Under the pieces are notes generated by a model. That model saw nothing but the letters and a program-made list of their open reading frames with translations, ran no database searches and had not been told where the DNA came from. Made by a program: the position numbers and the translations under genes. DNA of 64,000 nucleotides from Bombyx mori (lineage: Eukaryota > Arthropoda > Insecta > Lepidoptera > Bombycidae), in assembly GCF_030269925.1 (NCBI RefSeq), contig NC_085129.1:12081501-12145500 (forward strand), in the 5' to 3' direction. Positions 33,524-48,500 of this stretch are shown in pieces. Position 1 is the first letter of the stretch. Every line of letters starts with the position of its first letter.

Positions 33524-34854
33524 CTAGCAGACTATTCCTAATTTCTGCAACGCCAACTGTGCGGCGTCTGCTTTGGCTTGTTTTTTATTGGCGCTCGCGA
33601 CGGCTGGCTGGTATTCGACTCCGGCCACTCTCACCTGTGCAAATAAACCATCATCAATTATTCATTTACGACAATTTGTAAGGAATTCCAGTTATTATCA
33701 AGAAAAATTTTTTTTTTAGAAAGAAAAAAAATATTATTTTCATAATATAATAACTCCCTCTTTTCCTGTAGCATTATACAGCATGTCATTCAAACGATGC
33801 GTAAGAGAGTATTTAACATAGGTAGGTACCGGCGCGAACGTGCTCTAGCATTACCGGTGTCCATGGACAGCAGCGACTTGCCATCGGGAAGGCCGCAAGC
33901 TCATCGGATTATTGAGGCTAAAAATAATGGGGCAGTTGATATCAAGAAAGTGAAACTTTCAGAAGTATTTTAGCTCATTCTCTCGCAGTCAAAATAATAT
34001 TAATTAAATTTTTTTTTTTCATTTACCGATTTTCAAATTAGAATGGCGCTAAATAATTTTTTACGTTAATAAAAATGTTATAAGGTAGACAATAGTATTC
34101 ATTTTGTGGCCTATCTATGAGTTTTGGTATTGTTATAACGTATGCATTAACGTATGGTATATTGGCAAAAAAAACACCTCTAGATATCACAGGATTGCCA
34201 TTGGATTTACTTCATTTCCTCACACGTTGATACTTTGCGAGGAAATAAACACAAGATATTTAACAGATGCCTGAATCTCGCTCACGACATTTTCAAGATA
34301 AGCTTGCATATACAGGTAGTTTTCCTTTAAGTTGGCATTGATCGAAATTTGGTTTACCGGTCACCGTTCTCGTCGAACCCGTCGCTTGCGACGAAGGGCT
34401 CGACGAGTAAATTAACTCTCAGACACAGCCCACTGAGTTTCTCGCCGGATCTTCTCAGTGGGTCGCGTTTCCGATCCGGTGGTAGATTCTGCGAAGCACG
34501 ACTCTTGCTAGGGTTCGTGTTAGCAACATCGTCAGGTTTGAGCCCCGTGAGCTCACCTACTAAAGTTAAGGCTACGCTGAAATAGCCGCTAGGGCTATCA
34601 GCTTAGGTAGGAAAAAAAAAACTGGTGGTAGGACCTCTTGTGAGTCCGCGCGGGTGGGTACCACCACCCTGCCTATTTCTGCCGTGAAGCAGTAATGCGT
34701 TTCGGTTTGAAGGGTGGGGCAGCCGTCGTTACTATACTTGAGACCTTAGAACTTGTATCTCAAGGTGGGTGGCGCATTTACGTTGTGGATGTCTATGGGC
34801 TCCAGTAACCACTTAACATCAGGTGGGCTGTGAGCTCGTCCACCCATCTAAGCA

Positions 34855-34935
<81 letters not shown>

Positions 34936-36559
34936 GTTTATATTATCGTTAGTAATATTATTTAACGTTGAAAACAAATTGTAAGGCTTTCGTTTCGTCG
35001 TAGTTTCTTAGAAATAATCAATGTTAATTAAAACTGTGCTAACTTAGCGCACTCTGCTGATGCATTTGAAAACGAATTCACGTTCCAATTAAGCTTTCGG
35101 CATTGTGCGTCACTGAGTAGCATTATGCTCTGTAATTGGAAAACTACCACAGTAATAAGAAAACGCGTTATAAGAGTACCGTGCTATACCCCTTATATAT
35201 AGCACGGTACTCTTATGACGCGTTTTCTTATTACGCGATTAAAGTACCTCGTATAGCACGGATACTCCCCCATATAACGCTGGCATTCCACACGTTCTAT
35301 TTCTGTGCTGTGAAATTTATAATGATTTGTACAGTTTTTAATTAATTTCGCGTACCTTTCTTTGCACATTGTGTCAATTGTGTTGTTATAAAATTAAATT
35401 AAACGAATTTATTAAATTTATGTCCCTAGTTTTTAAATTGTAAAAACATTGATTGTTTTGTATTAGATATACATTTGTAGATTACGTGTTATATGGGGTC
35501 AAACAAGCGTGTTATGCGAGAATACTCCTACAGCGCGTTTCCTATAACGCGGAACCAATATACCGTGTTTTAGGGGGGATTACTGTATACAAGTTACGAA
35601 CAACAACATTCGGACCGTTGGTCTACCTAGCAATATCACCCGCTCGGTGGAAGATCTTCCCTTTGTCGTTTATTTCCAAAATACCAGTGAATGAGTGACC
35701 AAGAGGTCCTAGGTCAGGGTGTGAATCCTTTTCTCAAATTTTATTTATAAAATTCATAAGAAATGTGACCCTCTGCGCGTTGGAGCATTTAACAAACCAT
35801 CTTTCCCTCTTTTTTTTTTAATACATTGCATAGATGGGTGGACGATCTCATTGTCCAACTAGTGTTAAGTACTGGAGCTTATAGACATTAAACATGAATG
35901 CCTTCTTCAATCACCTAGAGACGAGAGGTTGAAGTCTCCAAAGTGTTTGTTGTTTAATTGCTGTCTCATCCTTCAAACCGGAACGCATCACTGCTTCAAG
36001 GCAAAAGTGGGTAAGATGATGGAAACTATACCTAACAAAACGGCGTGCCATCCGTAATCTTTATTAGGTGTAATATTCTGTGTGTTTTTCTTTCAGCACA
36101 ACAATAATCTATACTAATATATAAATCTACAGTGGCTTTTACAGATGTTCCGTTATAACTACTGAACCATGCATCCGATTGACTTGAAACTTCGTATCCA
36201 TGTAGAAAATACATGTACTTAATGGATAGGCTAATATTTATATGAGTGTTGGATTCCCTACACCAGTTGCGGGGGCGTTAATGATGAGAATCTTTGTTGG
36301 GGTAAGAAATAATAATGTTAATTTTAAATGCCCAGCGAAGCGGACGGGTACAGCTAGTTAATGAATAAAAATAAAATGTTTTTCATACCTTAAACAAAAA
36401 GTTTTTTTTATGATCAGGACCACATTCGAAACACAAATTATATTCTGGCGGTCCGAGTTTCTGTTTCGAACAATACTCTCCCAGCAGCGAGACGGGATGT
36501 TTACCGCCTGCCCCAATTAGTGGCGCTGGACCCCGACTCCTGATTCTGTGTTGTTTGAT
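33524..36559 (-). CDS. Son: Son exons 13-14: C-terminal dsRNA-binding motif
   Basis: Exon 13 (36559-36389) gives GKHPVSLLGEYCSKQKLGPP and then FECGPDHKKNFLFK. Exon 14 (33634-33524) gives VRVAGVEYQPAVASANKKQA then KADAAQLALQKLGI. Together this is the alpha-beta-beta-beta-alpha double-stranded-RNA-binding fold with the KKxAK helix motif. The acceptor of exon 13 must be the CCAG before 36559, because the more distal CACAG puts the frame into a stop. A 2.75-kb intron full of repeats separates the two halves. Confidence 0.93.
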
Positions 36560-39500
36560 CTGGACAATAGATGTCAGTTAAGGCCGCTTACAACATAACA
36601 CATTAAACTTTTTTTTTATTGCTTCGATGGGTCGACGAGCTCACAGCCCACCTGGTGTTACGTGGTTACTGGAGCCCATGGACATCTACAACGTAAATGC
36701 GCCACCCACCTTGAGATATAAGTTCTAAGATCTCAGTATAGTTACAACGACTGCCCCACCCTTCAAACCGAAACGCATTACTGCTTCACAGCAGAAATAG
36801 ACAGGGCTGTGGTACCTACCCGCGCGGACTCACAAGAGGTCCTACCACCAGTAGACTGCTTTCATACTACGCTATACTATAGTGCCATATAGTATAGCAG
36901 CGTATATTTAGCCAATAATATATAGTAGGTACAGTACAGTGTGAACGTGTCCATAACAATGTATGGTGCGCGATATTGTTGTGCTATGAGCTAATATACT
37001 ATATGCTACTATATTATAGCGTAGTCTGAAAGCAGTTTTTGTTTACAGTACTACCCTTTATCTTGTACATACTTACGAGTATTATACATTTCTCGCATAT
37101 GTAAATTTCCATTTTATGTTCACATAGTACTTAATGATACCGGCCGATATTATTAATCAATCATTGTCCGACCGTTCTCCCAGTCACCTGGGATCGGCGC
37201 AACATGTTTTCTCCTTCCATACTCTTCTACCATATACAATTTCTTCGCTCACTCCCTCTTACACATATAGTCTTTTACCCAATCCATCCATTTCTTCTTA
37301 GGTCTATCTCTTCCTCTATATCCTTCCACATTCATAGTTAACACTCTCTTAACAACCTCATTTTCATTTCGTCTCATCACATGTCCATACCAACCCAAAC
37401 GCGCACTTCTCAGCTTCTCTGTCACAGGTGCCACTTTCAGACTTCCTCCAACATATTCATTCCGTATTCTATCCATTCTCGTTACTCCACACATCCATCG
37501 CAACATTCGCATCTCTGTTGCATGCAATCGAATATTAAAATCGTCAAAAATAAAAATAGAATACATGGAAAAACTACGTTTTTCAATAAGTTGATTCGAT
37601 AACTTTTGAAATAAGTTTATTAAGATTTTAGTAACCATACAATCGTGAGAACAATCTTGCAAATTTATAATATGAATCTGTACTCTCTAAACAAAAAAAA
37701 TCGCTTTTACGATATAGAATTTGTGTTCGTGTAATTGGATGATTGGTCTTGTGAGACTAGATGGGTGGCGATATTTACATTGTTGATGTCTACGGGCTCC
37801 GGTAACCTCTTAACACCAGGTGCTTCGTGAGCGCGATAATATCGTTCATATTTAACCTTTGATGGACATTATGAGTTAATCGTTGTACAAGTCACCTGTG
37901 ACGCCTTTGGATGTGATACGATTTGTTTACAAACAGTAATTGTATTTTGAGTCATTTTTAAATAAGCAACTAGAAAAATTTGTTTTCAATAGATAACCTT
38001 GTTCCGAACTTAAGCAGATTAATAAAAACCTATATTATAAAATATCGATAGTATGATGTTATAACCTTATCATTTGTTTTATCATTAAAGTGTAGCTTAA
38101 CAAACTGTAGCGGTTGTTTTAATAGAACAAAAGATATTCGATAGATACGATATGGGAGCTTTTCAGGATTTGTTTAATACACACAAGTTCCGAACAATAC
38201 CATTCGGACCGCTGGTCTATCGAGCAATAGCACTTAAGGAAGATCTTCTTTTGTCTTTTTTTCCTCTAAAGGACTAATAACTTTAGTCTCATTTTTTTAA
38301 TTCTTTATTAGAGCCATACACCTATTAGTTTAAGTCGGCTTTAGTCTCATTAAACAATCGAAAACATTCAATGGTTTTTTGTTGTTGTTGTTTCATAGAT
38401 GGGTGGACGAGCTCACAGCCCACCTAGTGTTGAGTGGTTACCGGAGCCCATAGACATCTATAACGTAAATGCCGCCACCCACCTTGAGATATGAGTTCTA
38501 AGGACTCAGTACAGTTACAACAGCTGCCCCACCCTTCAAACCGAAACGCATTACTGCTTCACGGCAGAAATAGGCGGTGGTACCTACCCGTGCGGACTCA
38601 CTGGACGTCCTACCACCAGTAATTACGCAAAATTATAATTTTGCGGGTTTGATTTTTATCAAGCGATGTCATTCCTTCACCGTGGAAGTCAATCGTGAGT
38701 ATTTGTTAACTACGTATTTCATTAGAAAAATTGGTAACCGCCTGAGGGATTCGAACACGGTGCATCGTTAGATACGAATGCACTGGACGTCTTATCCTTT
38801 AGGCCACGACTTCAAAATATGAATAGTATCTAGTGCATTCAAAATAACTAGTGGTGGAAATACGACTATAATTAATTGAAATTTTAAGTTTGTGCACTAT
38901 TATGATTCTATTATCAAAGACTATTATTATACTTCTATGATCACAGATTTCGTCAAGACTACACTTTAAAGAAATATTAATAAAGACAAACAATATATAA
39001 ACTATTTTCAATTTGACCACAGACACAGAAAAGTTTGACAATAAACAAATGTATGCATGCGTGTGTGTGTGTTAAATACATGGTAGTGTGTGTAATGTTT
39101 TTTCTTTTATTGATTTAATGCATTTTTAATCCGTAATTTAAAAAGATATTAGCATTCTGCACTCCTTCTCTGTATTCTCTATAAGTATGGGAAATTTCAT
39201 ACTCCTCCGTTCGCGCAATTTTCGTAAAAAGGGGTACAAAGTTTTTGCTTCACGTATTAATATATAGATAAGCGCCATGTTGCCGCAGAGGACGGTTTCA
39301 TATATGCACAACCCACTCCCAAAGGTTAACAGAGGCATTCATTTTCAACGGTTTAGTAACGAAGATCATACTCACAGCTTTACTGTATTTATTGTTGTAT
39401 TCTTCTTTGGCTTGCAGACCCTTCGTGTCGAGCTTGACCTCGAGCAGCAGCGGCTGTAGGGTCCCGGTGCCTTCCTTCCCGAGACCTCGACCCGGGGTCC

Positions 39501-42500
39501 AACCCATCTTCTGCAGCAGATGCATACCCATTCCTCCCTCAACAGGAGCTGCACGTTGTAGTTGATCCTACATACAGATTTATTATTTCCATTTTGTTCC
39601 ATTACGATTTTTCAGTTAAACTTCTCGATATATAAAAAAAAAAAAACTAGATGTCCAATTTTTGCTTTGGCAGGTTGTCATTTCACGCCCTCGACTATCT
39701 GTCTCAATTTTTGTATTCGATATAAACATTTAGGTAGTTTATGAAGTTGGCAACATTTATTCATTTCTCGTTAACGGTTGTTCCCCCCACGATATTGGAT
39801 ACTTACCTCGCATTAGGTAATACGTTTTGGTTTATCGGCGCAGTACCGTCGTGCGTCTAACGTACAGCGTCTCCGTATCACAAACAAGCTGCAACAAATA
39901 TTCACGAATTCCCCGTTAAAGCCATGCTTCCCTTTGAGTGTTGTTGAGTTATTTACGTTTTTTTTTTAACTCAAAAGACTGCCAGGCTTTATGAAACGAT
40001 TTAGAAGACTGACGGAAAACGAAAGATTTTTTTGAATGACGAAATAAAAATAATGTAGAGATTTTATTCAAATAAGAAAAAAAGACATGATTTTCTTTCG
40101 CAAATAAAGTCTTATTTCAATATTATTGTCAGTCTGATAAATGGGGAAGACTGAATATTTGTTCCCGATGTAATGATGATTGACATGCCGAGGAGTTGGC
40201 ATGATAATTATCATCACGGTCATCTCCGTTGAAAAGTAGACAGAGTCTTGTCAAAATATGAAAATAATCAATAAAATAAAATATTTCATGTATATTTTAG
40301 AATACACGGGCCAATTTCACCAATTTATGTCCTGCAATATCAAGATTTCCTAAATTTTGTTCATATTTAGGACTTTCAAAAATTTCAGACCAAATTTAAT
40401 AGAAATCCCTTTAAAATGGTGGAAAAACAAAGGAATTAATTGGCAACTTAAGCATTTTAGAAATATATATATGGCAACCCTTTAAATCTTTATTTAACTG
40501 TTATGGTAGCATTCAATTTAATTTGACAAGTCTCTGTTCGCTTTATTTAAGTTCACGATCACGGTATGTATATGTTTTCCTTCAGTGTAATGATTGAACG
40601 AACATAGTTCTCTCATTACACTATTTTATATTAAACGAGATGGTTGCAGTAACATTTTCTTGTAGTTCAATCCTACTATATATTGAGTGAGTGATAAAGA
40701 CTTACGAGTAAGAACAGGAATGTTAATATTATTTGTTAATTAACGAATTAATACGGTATAAACGAAAAAATAAAATAAAAATACATATATTATATAAAAA
40801 CGAATCTGCGTAATGTATGGACACGCATGACTTCAGAACGCCGGTAGCAATTTGGGATAATTATTTTTTTGTTGCATTTCTTATTGTCAGAAGAAAGTTC
40901 TTATGAAAGAAAAAATTAGAAAATTGCGAACAAAATTAGAAAATTTATGAACAAATAACCACTTTATTAAATTTTCTAATGTAACCTTATGGCGTTTGAC
41001 ATAACATTCACAGATGTGTGCTGTAAATATCGTTAAAGAGGATTTAAGAAAAACTGAAATTCGTTTAAAACAAATACTTATATATAAAAGGAAATTCAGT
41101 AAAATAAATAATAAATTATAGTCCACGAAGCGAAGCGAGAGCGGGTCGCTAGTATGTATATAAGACTACAAATTCTTTTTAATTTTGCATCTAAAAAGAA
41201 TATCCTTTTGCTATTTCATAGTTTTGAAATGTCGTTGCAACCATCTGATATTTGAGATAGAGGTCGAAAAACATAATACAAGTGTATTATGAGATCCGAC
41301 CGGTAGCCGCGCACAGCATCACGATCGTTGACACTGTCAGCTGAAAGAAAAGTCATTGCCAACCCATTAAAGTAATGAACGAAACAAATGAACTACCGTC
41401 AATAACACGGTCAAGTTGTGGAACAAAAAATTGAATTTGTTTCTTATTAATTCTTTTTTTTAACACCACAATAGAATAATATTATTTTACATTTTTTTTA
41501 ATGTTAAACAAATAATCAGAATCCACAAATATACAGAGACCGGTTTAGATTTTATATAAAATTATTTTGTTAACTTTGTGACCTAAATTTCCAAGGAAAT
41601 TTATTCTGGTAAATTTTAGCCTTAACTTTGTGACCTAAATTTCAAAGGAAATTTATTCTGGTAAATTTTAGCCTTAACTTTGTGACCTAAATTTCAAAGG
41701 AAATTTATTCTGGTAAATTTTAGCCTTAACTTTGTGACCTAAATTTCAAAGGAAATTTATTCTGGTAAGTTTTAGCCTAAAATATTTTTAATGATATGAC
41801 AAAATCAAGGAGGGAGAGTTTTAGTTATATAAAAACAAAACTAGTTTAGCTCCGTTCAAAACTTTAACGCATTTTTACAAGCATGTTTTATATATATATG
41901 TATATAAATATATATATTCCTCGATCATCAATACTAACACAATTATATTTGAAAATACAGTCGAGGAAAATTTAAGAAAGACATATTAAATAGAAAAAAA
42001 AGTGTTTACATGTTTTAAAAATGTAATTCTGTATAAGTGCTTCAAATTACTAAAAGTGCTCTTTATCATATCCGTTTCAAGTTTAAAACAAAAAAGCGAA
42101 TTGTGTGAAAATTTAAAACGTGAAAGCCGTATCAAATTATCTTGATGATCAAGGAAATAAATCATACGTATTGTGTAAATATATTTTTGCACTAATCAAA
42201 TCAAATGATTAACAAAATCGTATCTGTGTACCTTTTTAGCCCAAGCCTGCGTACCGCTGGCCAGTTCCTTTGGGGTTAAGATCTGTGCTCCTGTCGATCC
42301 AGTGAACTGACCGAGCGCACTGTCCTTTGACCAACCAAACTGAAAGAATTAAACATATTGAGAACTACTCTGTACTGTAGATTGGGGGGAATAGGGACTA
42401 GGGGTAGAATAGGAACAAATCTGGGCTGTCACAATGCTTTTGTAGGATTTAAATTTGTTGAATTGCAAAAAGACTTTATGTACTGTTTAAGAATATTAAC

Positions 42501-45500
42501 TAGTTTAATTCAATCATCAGTTTTGTAACTGATTAAAAATATTGAAAAGTTAATTACCTAAAGGTAAGTAGTACCTACCTAACAACTAAACAGTGCCAGC
42601 CCTATCGAAAAACTATTGTCTCCATACATGACCCGATTCATCCCAAAAGCCAAGGTGGATCAAGTCAAGCTAGTTTTTTAAGTTTTTGTGTATATTTTTC
42701 AATGTGTAACACTGTATTGTATATGGAAATTTTAACCTCCGGAATAGTTTCAATTTCAATTTTATTGGTATAGCCCTAAGAAAAAGCGCTGAAAATTTAT
42801 GTTAGAATTGGAAAGCGTCCCGATTCCCCCCAATCTACTGTAACTCGCTTTTCAACAAATATCTATTAGTGCTAGGACGCATTTCAACCATAGGCATAAT
42901 AACCCACTGTTTTTTTTTTGCTTAGATGGATGCACGAGCTCACGGCCCACCTGGTGGTAAGTGGTTACCGGAATCCATAAACAATGTAAATGCCCCAACC
43001 AAACTCGAGACATGATTTTTAGGTTTCAGTTTTTATATGGGATGTCCCATATAAAATAGATAAGATTCAGCGAAGCACTGCTCTTGCTAGTGGGCTAGTG
43101 TTAGCGAATTCTCTCAAGCTGAGCGCCGTGAGCTCGCCTACCAGCCCCGACAAGCAGGAATAGACCTTCGAGGCTACCAGCGATTAAGTAAGAAAAAAAT
43201 ATATAGAAAATGCAAAAAGTTTAAGGTCCCATCAACCATTGGTACTTACGCCATGAGTACTCAACAATTCGCTTTCTTCTTGTTCCTTACGAATCATTGA
43301 CAATTTCTGTGATACAATCAATGCCATGTCCTGAAGGAAAAAGAGAAACAATAACTTAGAAAGAAGGTTTTAAGAAATGGAGTCGCCGACCCACGTCACA
43401 AAGTTGGTTGGTTTAGTAAAATATAAAAAAAAACGAGATTAAATTGCAAGAGTTTAAAATTATCCAAGTTATGTTTCTAAACCATGCTGGATAATACTTA
43501 CGATGGGAGCGGGCTCTATTCCTGGCGGATAAGCTTGTGGTCCCGGGGCTGCTAAAGCGGGAACCGATGATAATTCTGCAGGCAAAAGATCTCAACTGAT
43601 TATTGAAAACTTTGAGGTCGACGTGGCCTAAAGGATAAGACCGGTGCATTCGTATCTAACGATGCACCGGTGTTCGAATTCCGCAGGCGGGACCAATTTT
43701 TCTAATGAAATACGTACTTAACAAATGTTCACGATTGACTTCCACGGTGAAGGAATAACATTGTGTAATAAAAATCAAACCCGCGAAATTATAATATGCG
43801 TAATTACTGGTGGTAGGACCTCTTGTTAGTCCGCACGGGTAGGTACCACCGCCTATAATTTCTGCCGTGAAGCAGTAATGTGTTTCGGTTTGAAGGGTGG
43901 GACAGCCGTTGTAACTATACTGAGACCTTAAAATTCATATCTCAAGGTGGGTGGCGGTATTTACGTTGTAGAATGTCTATGGGCTCCGGTAACCATTTAA
44001 CATTAGGTGGGCCATAAGCCCGTCCACCCACCTAAGCAATAAATACATAAAAGAATACTTAATATGAGGATCTTGATTATAATTTAAAAATTATAATTTG
44101 CGTAATCACTGGTGGTAGGACCTCTTGGGAGTCCGCACGGGTAGGTACCACCACCCCGCCTATTTCCGCCGTGAAGCAGTAATGCGTTTCGGTTCGAAGG
44201 GTGGGGTAGCCGTCGTAACTATACTGAGACCTTAGAACTTATATCTCGAGGTGGGTGGCGCATTTACGTTGTAGATGTCTATGGGCTCCAGTAACCACTT
44301 AACATCAGGTGGGCTGTGAGCTCGTCCATCCATCTAAGCAATAAATAAAATAAATAAAAAAATATATATAATCCATTTGCAAGAGCGATGAGAACGTAAT
44401 TATACGCCCGAGCCACTGCTAACAAATTGCTATCACCCTGATGTATGGACGAAGTTGTTTTGTTTTTTGTGATTCGAGTGCAAAGCCGTAAAGAAAATAT
44501 ACGTTGAAATGTGGTAAAATTTTAATCTTCATTTTTGCATTTCATTTAGTCACAAGTTAAATTTCATAGACATTTGTCTCTTTTTTTGTTCAGAGTTTAA
44601 GTCAGATCAGCGCTTATGAAGTTTTGACATTACAAATAAATAGGAAAAATTATGTAGTATCTACGATGATTTGATTGATTTTACGGAATATTTGTGTAGT
44701 ATAACACAGGGTGTAATGGCAAATTTATCTATATCACGCTCTATGGGTACCTTGAGGATCACCAGCTGTTCCTCAATCACTATGAGTAAGGTTCTGTGGT
44801 GTAAAAAAAAAAGTGAGCCGTCACAGGACGCCTGGCAGATATGAAACATCGACATTATTTTGTAAAAGTAATATGCAGAAAAGAACAGATTGTGATAGGA
44901 ACTAAATATGTCATAATGATAAAATAAAATATTACGAAAAAATTATTTGTTTTCCAGTAAAACACAGGTTATGTGTATTGTAGTAAACAACACTGTATAC
45001 ACTACGGAGTTTACACTATAGGTATCCGAGCTCAGTGTAGCGAGAGAGATGGCTTAACGCCGGATCGATCGCATGGCGACGCGTCGCCACTCCATACACA
45101 CTACTGTATATAGACTGTATATACCTAGTCAGGTCATAAATTCTGACACATGTTTAATGTAAAATAATTGAAACAAGTTTATTCATTATGTAACCATTCA
45201 TATACCAAAATGAACTTAACAAAACATAGATTCTTATGACACTAAAGTTTATTCAAAATGACCTCCGTGATTTTGAATACAGGCCTTCAATCTGCGCGGC
45301 CAGTCGTCTATCGCAGCACGAACGAGGTCCATGTCAATATCGGCGGCTGCCTTAATCAAGGATGTCTTGAGTGACTCCAAATTGGGATGAGGCTTTGAGC
45401 ACGCCTTTTCCTCCAAGTGTTGCCCTATCTTGTAATCTAACGGATTCAAATCTGGACTGGAGGAGGGCCAGTCTTCGTGCCGGATGAAGTCGATTTCACG

Positions 45501-48500
45501 CGCCGCCAGCCAGTCTTGTGTGCTCTTCGCTCTATGAGCTGGCACCGAATCTTGTTGGAATACCCAGTGCCTGTTATTGAACATGGTATGAGAAACAGGT
45601 TCCACAAGGTTCGTCAGGACTGTATTTTGATACACAACTGCATTCGTTTTTACACCTTTCTCACAAAAATGTACCTCTGTTAAGCCCCAATAAGAAACTC
45701 CCAACCATACCATGAGCGAGGATGGAAAATGACCTCGTTCGACACGCGGAATACGGTTGCTCGCTTCTTCATTACTGTGTGCGTACACCTTATCATTTTG
45801 TTTGTTGTAGCTCTCTTCTACGGTAAAAATTTTTTCATCCGAAAAAAGAATTTCCCGATATTTTTTTCCCGCGTACCGCTTCAACAAAGCGCGGCATCTC
45901 TTCAGTCTCAGGTCCATTAGACGAGCATTCAAACGATGTCCTGTTTTTCTTCGATATGCCCGAAGCCCTAAGTCTTCATTTAACACCCTTTTCACCGTGG
46001 TTCTGCTTAACCCCATCTGAAGGGCCAACAGTTTCTGCTTACGTTTGGGATTTCTTTGAATTCGCGCCTTCACACCTTTTATCACTGCTGGAGTCCTAAC
46101 AGACCGAGGGCGACCACTTCTTGACCTGTCATCTACACTAGAGTCTTCATTGTATCGTTTGATGGTACGATAAACGAATCTTTTGGTTATATTCAAATTT
46201 TTCAGTATGTTAAAAATTTGAATTGGCGCGTAACCGCAACGATGCAACGCAATAACTGCAACACGGTCTTCTTTAAGCGTCCACTCTTTATTTAAAAATG
46301 AGTAAAATTCTACAAGTATACATTTTTATTTTCATGAACAATTCGAAATTCGAATTCAATAAACTTTTTTGTGGCCAGCATTCTAAAAGAAAAGTTTTTA
46401 CTATGTGACAATACTTATGACCTGACTAGTTATATACCATCATACAGCGTGGCGATGCGTCGGCACGGCATGCGTCGACACGTCAGAAATCGGTTTTACG
46501 TGCGGCTATAGATGTTTCACATCAAAAATTCTTTACACTATATTAAATATCGAAAAATCCTTTCACTTACGCGTTCCTGATGTGAAACCCTTCATGTAAC
46601 TTGGTTGAATTAACGGTTGGGGAGGGGCTGGGAGTGCCAGAGGTACAGAGCTCGTCCTGAAAATATAAAAACAACACAGTCATGTCTATATGTATAAAGT
46701 GTCACATATATTGTTTGTAGTAATTGCCATTTACAAAATAACAACTGCAATGACAAGTTTTAAAATATATGCTAATTAATTATTATTATTATTATTATTG
46801 TATTATAAGCTTATTGCAAATTGGCTTCGGTAGCATTAAACATTTGCCAGTTCACAATATTTCATTTTATACAGATTATGTTTGTTTGTGGCATTATATA
46901 CTGCTCTGCAGAGTGTTCAGGTTGCAACGAGACACTGTCGATGGACAGGTGAATGTTGAAATTTATTTATAACAAACTTTACTTACTTCGCAACATCCTC
47001 AGTGGGCACTGTACTTGGTAGTATCGCTTTGGTTAACGTGTTTTCAGAAATGGGACTAAGTTTGGCTATTTGCTGCAAATAAAAAAAAGAAATTATTTTA
47101 AGCTCACTATCATCCAATTGTAGAGATAGGGAGTGTTTAATCATTGTAAATCATATAATTTTTTAGAGTATTTTTTATAAAATAAAAAATCCGTTGGTGT
47201 CACTATAGTCTGCAACTATAGTGTGTGTAATACCAGTAGAGCATGCAATTAGAATTCTACCATTCTGAGTTATTTAAATTTTTTTGAGATTTCGATAGCT
47301 ACAGTCTCTAATTATCACTGAACACCAAGACCGGGTCATTCAGGCCTTCTCTGCCTGTTAAATATGCAGTAAATGGATAATATTCTTAAAAACCGACCAT
47401 TCAGCGAAAGCTGCAAATGGATTTTGTAAAATATGTAATAACAATATCACTTACCATATCTTTTTTTGGAGGTGAAACTGGAACCCATTCTAATGCTTTT
47501 TCTCTGTGCTGAGTTCCTGAAGATACAGGGAACTGTAATCTTAGTTCCTCTTTATTGGCTACTGGAACAATGCTGTTTTTTATTGGAAGGGGCGCTCCTC
47601 CCTAGATAATTAATACAAATGGTTAAAAATGGTTAAAGGTTTTGGAGTGTCAAATCTTGTGTATATTATTTTAAAATAAAAAATATTTCAAATGGTTAAC
47701 AGGTTGCCACAAATGAGAATTAAGTATTTCGATGACTATCTTAATATCAATGATAATGTTTTACGTACACATTTTTGATTTGTTGCGTATTATACACAAT
47801 AGTGTAAACAATACTTAAGGACGTGAGACATATGAATTCCTATTTAAGATAGGTAATAGAAATACTCTTGATTATTGTTTTTATAATGCTTACCCTAATA
47901 TTCATGACAATAGGAGCCTTTTCTTTAACAAGAAATGGATGATGGAAAGCAAGTGTGTCTTCATTCTCACTCATGTCATCATCGTTTGATGAGACAGAAG
48001 ATAGCTCCCCTAGTGCTTCCTTTTTTGATAAGTGTTTGCAGAAATCTGTTAGTTCATCCACTGATTTACCTATAATAATAACTATTATGTCAAAAAATCC
48101 ATTGACAGATGATAAAGTGGTACTTAATTTGTGTTGTTGTGTAGATTAATCTGAGTAACTTTATACACATATATTATCTAGATGACAATCCAATAATTTA
48201 ATCTGTTTGGCTTAATCTTCTGACCCTTCTCTTTAAAAAGGAATAATTTAATTTCGACTCACCTTTTTTTGTTATTTAAAGTGATATTTTCTACAATAAT
48301 TTACTTTATTTTCACTTGATGAAGTAATATTCATAATCTAACGTAATTGAATTAATGGTAGGCAGCGGCTTGGCTTTGCCCCTGGCATTGCTGAGGTCCA
48401 TGAGCGACGGTGACCACTTACCATCAGGTGGGCCGTATGCTCGTTTGCTTACAAAGGCAATAAAAAAAAATTAAGAAATTAAAATAAGCAAAACCTAAAT

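Noticed and set aside
34349..34585. 78-codon plus-strand frame
   Set aside because: It lies within the LINE 3' UTR and is not similar to a protein.
41571..41778. CRISPR-like array
   Set aside because: Units are contiguous tandem copies without unique spacers, and this is an animal intron.
44980..45127. Foldback split by the mariner (CGACGCGTCGCC left, GCGATGCGTCGGC right)
   Set aside because: The two CG-rich flanks are only loosely alike and no consistent arms could be drawn.
47840..48061. Separate small acidic gene on the minus strand
   Set aside because: It is Son exon 5 with intron read-through at its end; phases and the HPFLVKEKAPIVMNIR segment tie it to Son.
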